Source: Aquatica leii | Lineage: Eukaryota; Arthropoda; Insecta; Coleoptera; Lampyridae | Direction: 5' to 3' | Assembly: GCA_035610365.1 (NCBI GenBank) | Contig: CM069432.1 | Span: 267,775,177-267,839,176, forward strand | Length of the DNA stretch: 64,000 nt | Part shown: positions 32,201 through 43,648 of the stretch, piece after piece | Position numbering within the stretch: the first letter of the stretch is position 1 | Layout: the number at the start of each line of letters is the position of its first letter | Translations under genes and position numbers: made by a program | Notes under the pieces: generated by a model | Seen by the model: the letters and a program-made list of their open reading frames with translations, nothing else | Told to the model about the DNA's origin: nothing | The model's database searches: none

Positions 32201-32694
32201 TTTTTGTTAAGAAAAAGACTAAAAACGTAAACGTTTTAAACGCTTTTAACAGTTGTTGGAATGAGAGTATTGAGCCGTGCCAGGCTTTAGAAAATTACTT
32301 GTACATTCAGTTTACTTTAATCTATGTTGATTGTTTAAAGAACAAATCGGTTGATGAAGCTGGAGGTAGAATCGCCCAGCTTTGTAAAAGTCTTTTCGAC
32401 AGTGGATGCTTGGATATATCCATTTTGAAGGAAGTGTTTACAGACGACTTCAGTGACAACTTTTTCGAAGACTACGATGGAAATTTGGATGAAAATAATT
32501 TCTTGTTTATTGATAGTATTGTGAAAAGTGGCAAAAGCGACGTATGTCTTGGTTTGGCTCTAGCTCTGATACCCGACGATTTAAATTTAGTTCCAAAAAC
32601 CAAAGTTATTTACGATTCAATTTTAGACGCGGCTGCTCATAATCCGCATCCGTTAGTTCAAATACAACTTCATCGCTACTTAATTACTAAGTGA
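29278..32694 (+). CDS. Beta gene, unit B: large helical-repeat protein
   Basis: 1138 aa, no indel relative to units A and C, start MALTTDEFVAAFHAVTG, end HRYLITK. It shares with unit C a set of residues differing from A (for example GAARK, VDETYG, IFAKL, ASCKF), so B and C are the closer pair over most of the gene. ATG follows a splice acceptor by 11 nt. Polyadenylation signal at 32754-32759. Confidence 0.9.
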   Translation: MALTTDEFVAAFHAVTGPTLGAARKNLFRLLNDNADAVFDLTRIKPQTLPEQSLKLEVLNFYKNKSEILAMLQEENLAVVAKILNLDWFVKDTFGTMDGKCLVSEIFPNLSYNSKLKLLNRLSLLVDDTSKCDEFFWAVDETYGTYLASKLLPGCSETLILKTLESYRIELNPKQLLVTIKRNPSITEEIFAKLHNYKNPSFDMGLKYDIVFKYLMQNDLPTFIRLNEKYAMCFKLGTRASCKFITNNNDGCLNHSAKLHRLLKSDQIGKCLRERFPKFFSNIFPKSFESLIDEFSYLASLLVNFKNEDKLNLMFDTFKSIYGCDLLDHYRFMVPEIFEWMSFDYKERWMENASKPKEISDEVWISFMGTEKSLLLLKERIALTSNVKERERLVNALVSTCKINKNEDAFVDVCEYMVSKHRNDHLTVRRAFLNSTMNNFDLKKLSDRHWKYINELIRPVCGNVESAWLISKYLEDYVHVCFENDLPVTEHIKLWLKQPYISDNIFPNKREFKKRCLEEFLHVLPLCFSGEELNHQYSCYLSRISAWNKRHPQDTISIFKHEHILNIVLQEVGSIDPSEEAQEVAMHCIISDFEKASELKILETLTKSKRIYITIDIKWLFRHRPLEILPHVDSLVQYVVRQNFSNCKLREIFGAVLDTEVKKAVCAACYEIMKTGTDDYKKHAMVVLSVALTPEDFLLCLQEHCPKLLTNVDLISKFQQNIPGCLQNVAPTHLTLPIILKYCQGDLLKYAQNALHRACNNVAEKRLSNVIHVLNSRAVSVRKHSIVLASKLLNKAATQTAIKNFMLNEKNPSLRKNLFKSIFNWFLRNPDDYLWQLVKENIETIGKDDTEAFCKLANSKRVPKSFFVRYIVFAWTTLDKLPYNGKLEEGKCRILESITPDNVASLPKDFCTELIRNNLFQKTHEKLQDALNLFTSQYLIFSGSDCADEVLTVIKKFSRVSSKAIYNFVKEFCLFFVKKKTKNVNVLNAFNSCWNESIEPCQALENYLYIQFTLIYVDCLKNKSVDEAGGRIAQLCKSLFDSGCLDISILKEVFTDDFSDNFFEDYDGNLDENNFLFIDSIVKSGKSDVCLGLALALIPDDLNLVPKTKVIYDSILDAAAHNPHPLVQIQLHRYLITK

Positions 32695-32753
32695 ATTATG
32701 TTTGTTTTGTTTTGGGCTTTTTGGTTTTGGAGAATGATAATGTACATACATTG

Positions 32754-32759
32754 AATAAA
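32754..32759 (+). terminator. Polyadenylation signal of beta, unit B
   Basis: AATAAA about 60 nt after the beta stop. The extra distance relative to unit A comes from a ~15-bp insertion (gctttttggttttgg) shared with unit C. Confidence 0.75.
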
Positions 32760-34254
32760 ATTATTAATACACCTCTTCACCTTCCAGTTTTTATATACAT
32801 TTTTTAGGTAGATTTGGACACGATTTCTGAAAACGAATTCTTGTGTCTAAGTAGATTCTATGGTTGATTACTTTAATTCCTTGGTTTTTCTTACTTCCTT
32901 AAACTCCAATTTATTCTGTTCTTAGTATTTTGGGATTTTGCGCACCTTGAAAATATTTTGTGTTGTACAAAAGTTTTTAATCATTGGTAGAGTACTTCAA
33001 TTATCTTATGATCATGACCTTATACATTTACGCATATGCGTCATTCATAAATGAAACTTAAAATCGTTACCTACGTTACTAAATTAAAGTTTTTATACCT
33101 GTTTAATCTTTTTTTTTTGGTAACATACCTTTCTCTTATATTTTGGTTACCCGAACATCAGAGTAACAAGGTTTACGAACCTAAAAATTCGTTACAGGCT
33201 TGGACCGTCAGTCTTGATCGAGGCAGAAGTGTTAATTATAAAAGATCTGGCGCCCTTAATTATTATTCACTTGAACCTCCCCTATCTCCGACTGTGTGAG
33301 TTGGCCTGCAAGGTTCGTAAAACCTATAAGCTTGTAACAGTATCTTAAAATACTAAAAGCAACATCATTTACCTGTGAGAGCCAACTAAATGGCCCTAAT
33401 TCCGTCAGTATACAGAAACAATCTTCATTTCAGTGAAATCGATAAGAGCGTAATAGAAATAATCGACGATGAAAATTAAATAGAAAGAAGAATTACTTAC
33501 AATTAAGGGGACGGGCTCCTTGTCGAAATGGAACCACTCACAGCGACTTGAGATAGGAAAATGTCCAAGGAAGTGACAAACAAAATACCAGTGACGTAGT
33601 AAAGTTTAATTACAATTACGTCTATTGGAAAATTAATAAGTAATGACACGTAACACACAACATGTCATCCTGTTGAAACCCACCGTTTTGTGCCTTGACG
33701 TCATATCTGGTCTTCATTCTGTCGCTGGTAATTTGCGTGTTTTTACGGACCGCCTCATCATCTTTCAGTCAACGTCTAAATTGGAAGTCGCACGGCAGAA
33801 TTTCACGACCAAACATAACACAGTATTGTAATTGGCTTGTGCTTTTGTGAACAGTGATTTAATTTAGAAAACCGATTTTTTTGCCTTCTCATCTTTCGGT
33901 ATTAAGTTCTCTTTAACCTCCCATCTAGTAGAAACCACAGACATAAGGAACCTTTTCACATCAGCTATCTTAAATATAAGCGGGGCAAGCCAAAGTTGTT
34001 TTATTCTTTCTTGTTTAGCTTGCTTCCTTTTGTTTTTTCTTATGGTTTTGTTTTTCAGACTTCCGGAATCCTGGGTTTTGGTATCCCGCTCCAGAAGCGT
34101 TGCCTTATCGTAATTGTCGAGTCCGGTTTGGCAGATGATTACTAGTGGTTTCTGATGGTTTCTAAGCATGTGAGTATTTTCACGTCTATCCGATCCACCG
34201 GATTTTGTTTGTCGTGGTATTTTACAGACTTCTCGTCTCTTTTCCGCTACTCCA

Positions 34255-34625
34255 GAGCGTGCTCTAGGCCATTTATTAGCTTTGTTAGCTTCGTTTGTAA
34301 GGTGGTACCGCCGTTCGCACTCGCCCTGCAAGTAAATTGATGATCGGTGTATCATTAGGAACAGGCATAAGTATTTTTCTTTCAGATTAAGGATGAAGAG
34401 GCGTTGTCCTAGTTTCCTTAATTCCCAACAGACGGCAAACTTTTTGAAACAGAGAAGACTCAAAGTTGCGGCCTTGGTCGGAATGTAATTTCAACGGAAC
34501 TGCAAATTGACAGAAAAATGTCTGAGACTATAGCTGTTTCTTGATTGGGTTGCTCGAATGGCTTAACAGGGAACTGCCACAAACCAGTTTCGATTGTAAA
34601 AGCGGCCCTTCAAATGTAACATAGA
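34255..34625 (-). pseudogene. Ty3/Gypsy pol relic, unit B
   Basis: Same RT and integrase pieces as in unit A, in the same order. An extra pair of T residues near 34405 breaks the integrase frame. The frame at 33864-34463 (minus strand, 199 codons) runs across the relic and its flank. It is the longest open frame here, but it is a mixture of out-of-frame relic and unassigned sequence. Confidence 0.75.
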
Positions 34626-34892
34626 AAACTACTGGGATCATGACAGGATGTCTAGAATGTCAACAATTTTCCGTAAAGGGCTAATGTTCTTTGTACTCAT
34701 TTCGTTAAGCTACCATGGTGTTATTTTTTAATGTTACCGGATCCGAGTTGACATTCAGGGTTCTTGCTGCACCGTGTTTTTTATTCGTACTAATTTTGCC
34801 CACCAGTAGCCAACTCCCCGCCCTACGGTGTTTTCGAATCGGTTCGCGACCGAGCATTGTTGCGATTAATTTGTTAAAAAACATTGTAATCT

Positions 34893-35349
34893 ATGACTTC
34901 TCAGTTATCTTTCATTTTTTTTTTATTGTTTCATAATTTTAATTTTTTAGTCAAAAAAAATGATTCTGTTATTGATTTTCTTCATTTCTACTTTTATTTT
35001 TATTTTTCACATCTATTTATTACTTTTTTTTCTTCATTTTTTACGTTACGTTTAAACTTCATCTTTTCTTCAGTTTTGATATTACTCTTTAAATCAATAA
35101 AAAATTATAAAAGGAAAGTGAAAAAATCGCTTACAATTTTTCACAGCAAATTAAAGAAAGTTTATTTAAGGATAACTTGAAAAGTAATAAATATAAAAAT
35201 CGAGGTTTTGTTTTAAGTTTTGAAGATTTTGGTAAAAAAACATAATTAAAATAAAGGAAATCAATAACAGAATTAGTTTTATTGACTAGAAAATTAGAAT
35301 AAAGTAAGAAAACTAAAAAAAAGAAAACAAAAGTAAACTGAGAAGTCAT
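34893..35349. repeat. Foldback (inverted-repeat) A+T-rich segment, unit B
   Basis: Arms of about 85-90 bp at 34893-34985 and 35260-35349 in opposite orientation, spacer about 275 bp. Unit A has about 950 bp more between its arms. No gene. Confidence 0.6.
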
Positions 35350-36679
35350 GGATAACCATTTTTTTAAGAAATTGATCCAATTTTATAATAAAAAATTTTT
35401 AAATAAAAATATTAAAAACTAAAAAAAGAAAACTGTTAAAAAAAATTAACGTAATTGTAATCGATACTTTTTAAGTTTTTTTTTCATTTTCTGTTGATTA
35501 ATTTTAAAAGGTTTTTAAATGTCTTTTATTTTATTGGTTAACTTTAATTCGAGAACTTAATTGAAATTTTTTTCTATCAAAATCTTTAAAACAAAAACTC
35601 GATTTTTTGTTTATTATTTTTCTTCAAGAATTTCCAAAATACATTTTCTTTAATTGTTTATAAAAAAATGCGAAGAATAAATAAACGCCATAAGAAATCG
35701 AATTTCGTTTTATCAATTGGAAGATTTTGTTAAAATAAAAATAAAATTTAACCCTCAAATTAAAGTCAATAAATAACATAGTTTGATTAATTTGTTAAAA
35801 ATAAATTGAAATCAATATCAGTTTTCTTTTTTTTTTCTTCAATTATTGCATTCGCAATTTATAATTTTCTAGTTAATAAAACTAATTCTGATGGTTTTCT
35901 TATTTTATTAATTTTTCTTTATTCTTAATTTTCCTATCTATTTATTAAGAAAAATTTAAAAGCTATCGATTACAATTTTGTTCGTAGGAAATGTAAAAAA
36001 AGTGTCAAATAACCAGTATTTTTTGTCTTCTTTTTTGAAGCAGAAACAAAATTCTCTTTTTCATTTTTTTACTTTTCAATTTAAGATTTCTAAATTAAAC
36101 TTTGATCTGCAAAAATTGAAATTGATGGTTTCTAAGTTTTCTTGTTTTTTTAAATTTTTTTACTTTTTATTTATAATTTTTTTGTTTTTTGTTCCTTTTT
36201 TTTAAGGTCAAATTGTTAAGAAACATTTGTAATTGATAACTTCTCAGTTTCTTTCTTTTCCCTTTTTAATTTTTTTACTTCAATTTTATAGTCAATAAAA
36301 AAAAATTCTATTATCGCTTTTCTTTATTTTTGAATTTTTCTTCAGAAGACATTACGGTTATCTAAAATTACCTTTTTTACTTTTTATGTTAAGTTTAAAC
36401 GTTAGCATTTGTTTCAGACTAACTTTTTCACAGTTTTTGTATTGAAAGCATTCAAAACGATAAGGTTTTTAATTCGTCATTTTTGATTTTTAGTCACAAA
36501 AATGTTGATTTAATTATAAAAATAAGGGACATCATTAGAGAACCAAAAATACCCAATTCAGGTGCAAATTTATAATAATTTATTTTGTTAAAATCGCAAC
36601 CGACAAAATTTGTCTTCAACAATAATTACATTGCAAATTTGAACGTTTGCACAGTTATATATTTATCCTTGAGAGGCAA

Positions 36680-37006
36680 CTACTGTCCCGTTTTTTGTTG
36701 AGTGTACATAACCGATTCAAAGTAACCGTCCAATTTTTTAAAAATTTTTATTAATGCTACAGGAAATATTGTCCCGCCAGTTTTTATTTTTTCTGCGAAA
36801 TTGTGCTCCATATGAAAATCTAGTTTTGGACATCCGATGGTTGTCTCATTCTTACCTACTGTTCCTTCAGTAGACATTTTTAGGTAGCAAAACAACCAAA
36901 AAAGTTCGAAAGCGATGAATAATATAACAAAAGGCGTCAAAATCATAAATCTGTCGATCACTTTAGTAATTGTAGCTAATCTTAATGTTTCATACATTTC
37001 GGTCAC
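36680..37006 (-). pseudogene. Minus-strand ORF relic, unit C copy
   Basis: A 108-codon frame homologous to 18927-19277 (MTEMYETLRLATITKV..., CPKLDFHMEHNFAEKIK). The C-terminal residues again come from the terminal-repeat-like sequence. The three copies differ from each other by many replacements over a short length. Probably a relic; if real, it would be a small protein with one hydrophobic segment. Confidence 0.25.
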
Positions 37007-37509
37007 CCTGTATCCATATGAAATTGTTTTTATTAGTTAAGTAATGTAAGTTGCCTATATTACATTTGTATTGATAGGCGTGTCTGAAATGAGGGGAATA
37101 CCGGGAACTCGGATTTCTATAAACAAGTTTCACAACATGTTATAATATGCGTTCATTCATAGATTCGTAGTGTTCATCGTTAGTATTTAACGGTTTCTAA
37201 TTAAAGTTACAACGTGCTCTTAAAAGTGCCTATATTTTTAAATTCCTTCATTGTTTGCATCTACGTTTAAACAAGGTCAGTAATGTTTTTAATTACATTG
37301 TCAAGGTCAATTCAGTTTTAATCTTTTTCGTTCATGCATGTTTTAAATTTCACGGTAATTTTTGATTTTGTTAGAAACATAATAATGACATTAGCAATAT
37401 TGGTTATACTTGATAGTTTTTGGATTTTAAAAATCGTTGTATGTACTACTGTTGATGACGTAATAGGCGTGTTCACATTTTTTCACATGGTTGCTGGATT
37501 CAATTTTAA

Positions 37510-37710
37510 ATAAATAACAGAAACTTTGGGTTTTATCATATATTTAAATTCTAATGTAAGATCAAAGGCTTCTACTATCGGAGTCTACTAAAATAACATT
37601 TTCTTAGAATGTACCGAGTAAATGTATTACGTTCTCTTGGTTAAATATAATTTTTTTCATCGGACATATCTACAAATCATTCTGTGAAAAGTAGGACTCG
37701 GTGTGAACAA
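37510..37710. other. Unit-C-specific 200-bp segment abutting the left TIR
   Basis: Present between gctggattcaattttaa and acaggtacactc, which are adjacent in units A and B. No motif or open frame recognised. Either an insertion in C or a deletion shared by A and B. Confidence 0.6.
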
Positions 37711-37844
37711 ACAGGTACACTCAAGAAAAGAAAAAACGGGACACAAATAAATCTGTATAAACTGAGTGTAATCATACCCATTACAACAACTCGGGCGTTA
37801 AACAGTTTATGTAAACTTTTTGGCAAAACTATAAAAAATTATTA

Positions 37845-38225
37845 ACCGATTTAATTTATAATGCACTTATGTTAAAGAGAAATTTGTCGGTTTTAGCATA
37901 ATTTTCATATTCAAATAAACTATTTCTTTCTTGAAATAATTTCCTGTTTTTATAATGGAATACCATTTAATTGGTATTTAACTGTATGATCTTTAATAAG
38001 TTTCTTAGTCGTACAACTAAATTTGAATAGTTTTTTCTATGTTAATCATATTTTCTAATGTTTTTTAAATAAACTAAATCACTAGTTTTACTGACTAGAA
38101 AAGTTCTTTAACTAAAGAAATTGAAAAAAAAGAAACAGACGAAAAAAAATTGTAGGCTACAATTTTTTAAGATGAATTGATTGAATTTTTCGGAAAAAAA
38201 TAAAAAAGGAGTGCAGTAAAAAAAA
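37845..38225. repeat. Unit-C-specific extra satellite-like segment
   Basis: About 380 bp inside the block, flanked by similar aaaaaattattaa / aaaaaaattaata sequences. Its second half resembles the A+T-rich monomers seen near 35240. It probably represents one or two extra or rearranged monomers rather than a foreign insertion. Confidence 0.45.
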
Positions 38226-41200
38226 TTAATAGAATTAGTTTTATTGACTAGAAAATTGAAGTGAAGTGCAGCAATTGAAAATAAGAAAGAGAAAAGTAAG
38301 AAGTCGCCAGTTACAATTTTTTCTTAATAAATTCATCAAAATTTTGTAGATAGCTTTCTTCAATTTGCTGAGACAAAAATTTAATTGATGACTGCAGTAA
38401 TTTTTACTTTTTTGTTATTTATTATATTTTTTTTTATTTTGTTGTTCATTTTTTTATGCTTCTTCAATTAATTGATTAATCCTAAATAATTAAATTATTT
38501 AAATAGTTAATCGACGAAAGAGTTTTAATTTTTTGCTTTGTTTTTTTGCTTATTTAAATATTTAATGAATAATAAACTATTAAATAATTTCAAAAGTAAA
38601 TTTTTAGTATCCTTCTTTGTTTAAAAGTTTCGTGCAGTAATCGATCAATTTGCTAAAAAGAAAATGTACTCAATGACTTCAGTAAGTTTTACTTTTTTTG
38701 TTATTTATTATCGGTGTTTTTTTTATTTTGTTTTTTACTTTTTTATGTTTTTTCAATTATTTGGTCAATCAGAAATAATTGAAATATTTAAAAAACAAAT
38801 TGTCGATAGAGCCTTTCTTCTCTGTTTTTAAATTTTGTTCAACAAACTTGCCTGAATTTGTTACGAAAAAATTGTAATCAAAGACAGAAAATTTTACTTT
38901 ATTTAGTTTTTCACTTTTTTAGATTGTTCAAATATTTAATGATTAATAAACATTTAAATTATTTCAAAAATCAATTGTGGTCAATAAATTTTTAGTTTTC
39001 TTTTTCTTTGTTTTAAGATTTCAGACAGTAAGCCGCAGTAAGCTTTGAACGATTTGCTAAGAAGAAAATGTAATCGATGACTACAGTAAATTTTACTTTT
39101 TTTGTTTTTTATTGTTGTTTTTCATTTTTATGCTGCTACAATTAATTGATTAATCATAAATAATTGAATTTAAAAAAAAATAATTGTCCATAGAGTTTTA
39201 GTTTTCTTTGTTTTTTAAGATTTTCTCCTGAATTTGTTATGAAAAATTTGTAATCGATGACCTTAGAAAATTTAACTTTGTTTTGTTTTTCACTTTTTTT
39301 GCGGTTCAAATATTTAATTAATACTAAACAATTACATTAATTTAAAAATAAATTGTGGTTGATGGATTTTTAGTTTTCTTCTTCTTTATTTTAAGATTTT
39401 GTACAGTAAGCTTTGTTCGAATTAGTAAGATTACATTAATCGATGATTGCAGTAAAATTCACTTTTTTTGTTATTTATTATTGTTTTTCTTTAATTTGTT
39501 TTTTACTTTTTATGCTTCATCAATTAAGTGATTAATCATAATCATAAATTAAATTATTTAAAAAGTTAATAGTCGATAGAGTTTAAGTTTTCTTCTTTGT
39601 TTTAAGATTTCGTACAATAAAATTTCCTGAATTTGTCATAAAAAAATTGTAATCGATGACTTCAGAAAATTCACTTTATTTTGTTTTTCACTATTTTTTT
39701 TGGTTCTTCAAATATCTAATAAATAATAAACAATTAAATTATTTCAAAAACTAATTGCAGTCGATATATTTTTAGTTTTCTTTTTCTTTCTTTTAAAATT
39801 TTGTACAGTCAGCTTTGATCGATTTGCTAAGAAGAAAACGTAATCGATGACTTCGGTAAACTTAACTTTTTCTGTTATTTATTATCGTTGGTTTTCTTTA
39901 AATAATTTTTTACTTTTTAATGCTTCTTCAATTCACTGATTAATCATAAATAATTAATTAATTTAAAAAATGAATTATCAATACAGTTTTAATTTGTTTC
40001 TTAGTTTTAAGATTTCGTGCAATACTTAATTTTTATATTGTAGTTGGTAGATTTTAAGTTTTCTTCTTTTTTGTTTTAAAATTTTGTTCGATATGCTAAG
40101 AAAATGTAATCGTTGTCTGCCGTAAATTTTTGTTATTTATTATCATTGCTTTTCACTTTTTTATGCTTCTTTAATGCATTGATTAATCATAAATGACTAA
40201 ATCATTTAAAAAGTTAATCGTTGATAGAGTTTTAATTTTCTTTTTTGTTTTAAGATTTCGTATCCTGAATTTGTCGTAAATAAATTGTAATCGATTACAG
40301 AAAATTTCACTTTACTTGGTTTTTTTACTCTTTTTTTTTGGTTGTTTAAGAAGATGTAATGAATAATAAACAATTACATTTTTTTAAAAATAAAGTGTGG
40401 TCGATAGATTTTTAGTTTTCTTTTTCTTTGTTTTAAGATTTCGTACAGTAATTTTTGATAGATTTGTAATCGATGACTTCAATAAATTTTGCTTGTTTTG
40501 TTAACCATTTTCATTGTTTTTCTTTATTTTTCACTTTTTTATGCTTCTTCAATTAATTAAATTATTTATTAAAGTCGATAGGGTTTTAGTTCTTTATTTT
40601 AAGATGTCGTACAATAAACTTTCTTGAATTTGTTATGAAAACATTGTAATCGATGACCACAGAAAATTTCACTTTATTTTGTTTTTTCCATTTTTTTTGG
40701 TTGTTCAACTATTTAATTATTGATAAATACTTAATTAAATAATTTCAAAAATAAATTGTAATCGATAGATGTTTAGTAGTCTTCTTTGTTTTAAAATTTC
40801 GTACAGTCATCTTTGATCGATTTGCTAAGAAGAAAATGCAATCGATGACCTCAGTAAGTTTTGCTTGTTGTGTCACTATTATTGTTGTTTTTCTTTATTT
40901 TTTACTTTTTTATGCTACTTCAATTAATTGATTGATCCTTAATGAATAAATTATTTAAAAATGTATAGTCAACCGAGTTTTAGTTTTTTTTCTTTGTTTT
41001 AAGATTTCGTACAATCAATATTCTTGAATTTGCCATAACAAAATTGTAATAGATGATCTCAGAAAGTTTCATTTTGTTTTGTTTTTTACTCTTTTTTTTG
41101 GTTCAAATTTTTAATTAATAATAAATAATTGAATTATTTGAAAAATAAATTGTGGTTAATGAATTTTTAGTTTTTTTTCTTTGTTTTAAGACTTCGTACA

Positions 41201-42485
41201 GTAAACTTTGTTGGATTTGGTACGAAGGAAATGTAATCGATGACTGCAGTGAAATTCGCTATTTTTGTTATTTATTATCGTTTTTTATGCTTCTTCAATT
41301 AATTGATTAATCATAAATAATTAAATTATGTAAATAGGCAATCGTCCAAAGAATTTTAGTTTTCTTCTTTGTTTTAAGATCTCGTACAATAAAATGTTCT
41401 GAATTTGTCATGAAAAAATTATAATCGATGACAGAAATTTCACTTTGTTTTGTTTTCCACTCCTTTTTTCTGGTTGTTTAATTATTTAATTGTGTGGATA
41501 GATTTTTAGTTTTCTTTCTCTTGGTTTTAAGACTTCGTACAGTATGCTTTAATCCATTTGCTAAGAAAATTGAATCGATGACTGCAGTAAACTTCACTTT
41601 TTATGCTTCTTAAATTAATTGATTAATCATAAACGATTAAATTATTTAAATAGTTAATCGTCGAAACAGTTTTAGTTTTCATTTTTGTTTGACGATTTTG
41701 TACAATAAAATTTCGTGAATTTCTCATGAAAAAATTGTTATCGTTGATCTTAGAAAATTTCACTTGGTTTTGTTTTTCACTTTTTTTTTGGTTGATAATT
41801 ATTTAATGAAAAGTAAACAATTACATTATTTCAAAAATAAATTGTGTCAATAGATTTTTAGTTTTCTTCTTCTTTGTTTTAAGATTTCGTACAGTATGCT
41901 TTAATCGATTTTTTGTTAATTATTATCGTTGTTTTTTTATGCTTCTTCAATTAATTAATTAATCATGTATAATTAGATTATAAAACAATTAATTGTCCAT
42001 AGAGTTTTAGTTTTCTGCGTTGTTTTAAGATTCTGTTCAAAAAAGTTTTACTGCATTTGTTATGAAAAAATTGTAATCTATGACCTCGACAAATTTCACT
42101 TTGTTGAAGTGAAACTTCTTTATCGGCGTTGGAAAAAAATTTACCGTCACATTTTTCGCTTACGCGTCACATGGTTACGCGTCACATTTTTTATCGTCAC
42201 ATTTTTTTCTTGCCCCTACCACGGTTGGTTCAGACGAAGAGTACTTTCAGTTTCTCCAACGCAGTAGGGAGAGCATGTCGCTTATTTCGTTACGCCTCAC
42301 ATTTTTAATTAATACGACTGCTAATTTAATGAACATCAATTAATTGGCATAGAGTATAAATTCTGAAATATGTTATTAATTTTTGTAAATCAATTAACTA
42401 ATTTTTTATTATAAAATTCTAAAATATTTTTAAATAAATACAAATTGTACAAGGTGTTCAAAGGTAGTAAAATAAATAAAAAGTT

Positions 42486-42502
42486 CGCCCTCGGGTGGGC
42501 TC

Positions 42503-42533
<31 letters not shown>

Positions 42534-42559
42534 ACGCTAGTCGATTGCGCCACGGAGGC
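42486..42559 (-). tRNA. tRNA-Asn (anticodon GTT), with two irregular positions
   Basis: 74 nt on the minus strand, gcctccgtggcgcaatcgac to the discriminator G. The anticodon loop is ctGTTaa, stem ttcgg/ccgaa; the T arm is ggtgg ttcgagc ccacc. Box A (tggcgcaatcg) and box B (ggttcgagccc) both fit the consensus. Irregular points: a C-A mismatch at acceptor pair 5-68, A at D-loop position 19 where G is normal, and a G-T pair closing the D stem. No intron. It may be transcribed, but its function as a tRNA is uncertain. It sits inside the 42106-42857 insertion and is absent from units A and B. Confidence 0.8.
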
Positions 42560-42675
42560 ACATACTATAGGTCACAAAACGGATGGTTATAAGGTACACG
42601 GTCAAAACGTTGCTATAAGATACGATCAATTGTTGTTGTAATACTCCACAAATTCTACAAAATCATCAAATATCA

Positions 42676-42697
42676 GCCTTCGTGGCGCAATCGGTTA
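42676..42697 (+). pseudogene. tRNA-Asn 5' fragment
   Basis: gccttcgtggcgcaatcggt plus ta matches the first 22 nt of a tRNA-Asn with one difference, including box A, and here with the normal GG of the D loop. The rest of the tRNA is absent. It lies ~115 bp from the full tRNA copy and on the opposite strand. Confidence 0.65.
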
Positions 42698-43648
42698 TTT
42701 GTATTCATGTCTATGATAATAAAATCCTTTTGTTTAAACTTTATCTAATTTAACTTTATTTAACCAATTTCTGAAAAGTTGCATGTAGATCATTTTGCGA
42801 AAAATAAGGCCATAAAGAAGTTTCACTTCTTACATGTGTACACTAGTACACGCCCTCATTTTTTTTTTTACTCCTTTTGTTGGTTGTTGAAATATTTAAT
42901 TAATAATAGACAATTAAATTAATTTAAAAATAAAGTGGAGTCAATAGATTTTTAGTTTTCTTCTTCTTCTTTGTTTTAAGATTTCGTACAGTAAGCTTTA
43001 ATCGAATTGCTAAGAAGAAAATGTAATCGATGACCTGTTGTTTTGCTATTTATTATCGTTTTTCTTTATTTTGTTTTTTACTTTTTTATGCTTTTTCAAA
43101 TGATTTATTAATTATGTATTCGGAAAATTCATTCATTAATTTTTCTTGTTATTGCTTTTCGTATTTTTTTCATTGTAGTAAATGAATTTTTATTTTTATT
43201 ATTGTAAAAACAATTTCGTACAATGAACGTTGATCGATTTGTTAAGAGAAAATGACAATGCAGGACCTTGACTTGACTTGTTTAATTAAAAATTAATAAT
43301 TAAATTATTTAGTAAATTTGTAGATAGATTTTTATTTTTATTTTTTTTTTATTTTGATTTTAAGTTACCAATAATATTGAAGATCAACGAAGAAAATCGG
43401 GAAGCATTAATTGTGGCAACAAAAACCTCATAGGACAATTGAAGCAGATTACATGTAGCATTTAGTACCGTTAAGGCCGAGAGTACTGCAATTTGAAAAT
43501 AAACTTGACTTGTTGAAATCCTAATCGAAAACTTTGCTCTTCAATAGAATCGCTTTGGAATCTAAACAAAAAAAATTTTTTTTTTGGTTTACATAGTTGT
43601 TCGTACTAAGAAAAGGTAGTGTTCCGTTTTTTCTTTTCTAGAGTGTAC

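Larger units (their letters stand above)
17684..35432 (+). repeat. Tandem unit B (second copy)
   Basis: Collinear with unit A throughout: same gene pair, same TIR-bounded satellite block and same Gypsy relic. The satellite block is about 1 kb longer than in A. About 950 bp of A+T-rich foldback DNA present in A (roughly 16490-17440) is missing here, probably lost by recombination between repeats. Alpha and beta are both fully open. Confidence 0.9.
42106..42857. mobile_element. Insertion with 18-bp terminal inverted repeat carrying a tRNA gene
   Basis: gaagtgaaacttctttat at 42106-42123 is the exact reverse complement of 42812-42829. Satellite that is continuous in units A (near 4930) and B (near 23610) is interrupted here at a T run, so this is a unit-C-specific insertion. 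The right repeat forms a 7-bp hairpin (aagaagt ttc acttctt), followed by acatgtgtacactag and a second small hairpin, with the right border near 42857. The inner left part has repeated cgtcacattttt and tacgcgtcaca motifs. No transposase is seen. Superfamily unknown: a MITE-like element is one reading, and a Helitron-like non-autonomous element is another, because of the sub-terminal hairpin and lack of a clear target duplication. Confidence 0.6.
38320..43340 (+). repeat. Dimeric A+T-rich satellite array, unit C
   Basis: Same two monomer types. It is longer than in A and B, even after subtracting the tRNA-bearing insertion at 42106-42857. No gene seen. Confidence 0.8.
37715..43648. mobile_element. 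TIR-bounded satellite block, unit C (~5.93 kb)
   Basis: Left TIR at 37715-37744 and right TIR at 43619-43648; a second right-type end is at 43993-44022. This is the longest of the three blocks, and it contains a separate ~750-bp insertion (42106-42857) with a tRNA gene. The outside flank at 37510-37710 is absent from units A and B. Confidence 0.6.

Noticed and set aside
33864..34463. A 199-codon minus-strand frame in unit B considered as a gene
   Set aside because: It is not open in units A or C and overlaps an out-of-frame Gypsy integrase relic. It is likely chance.
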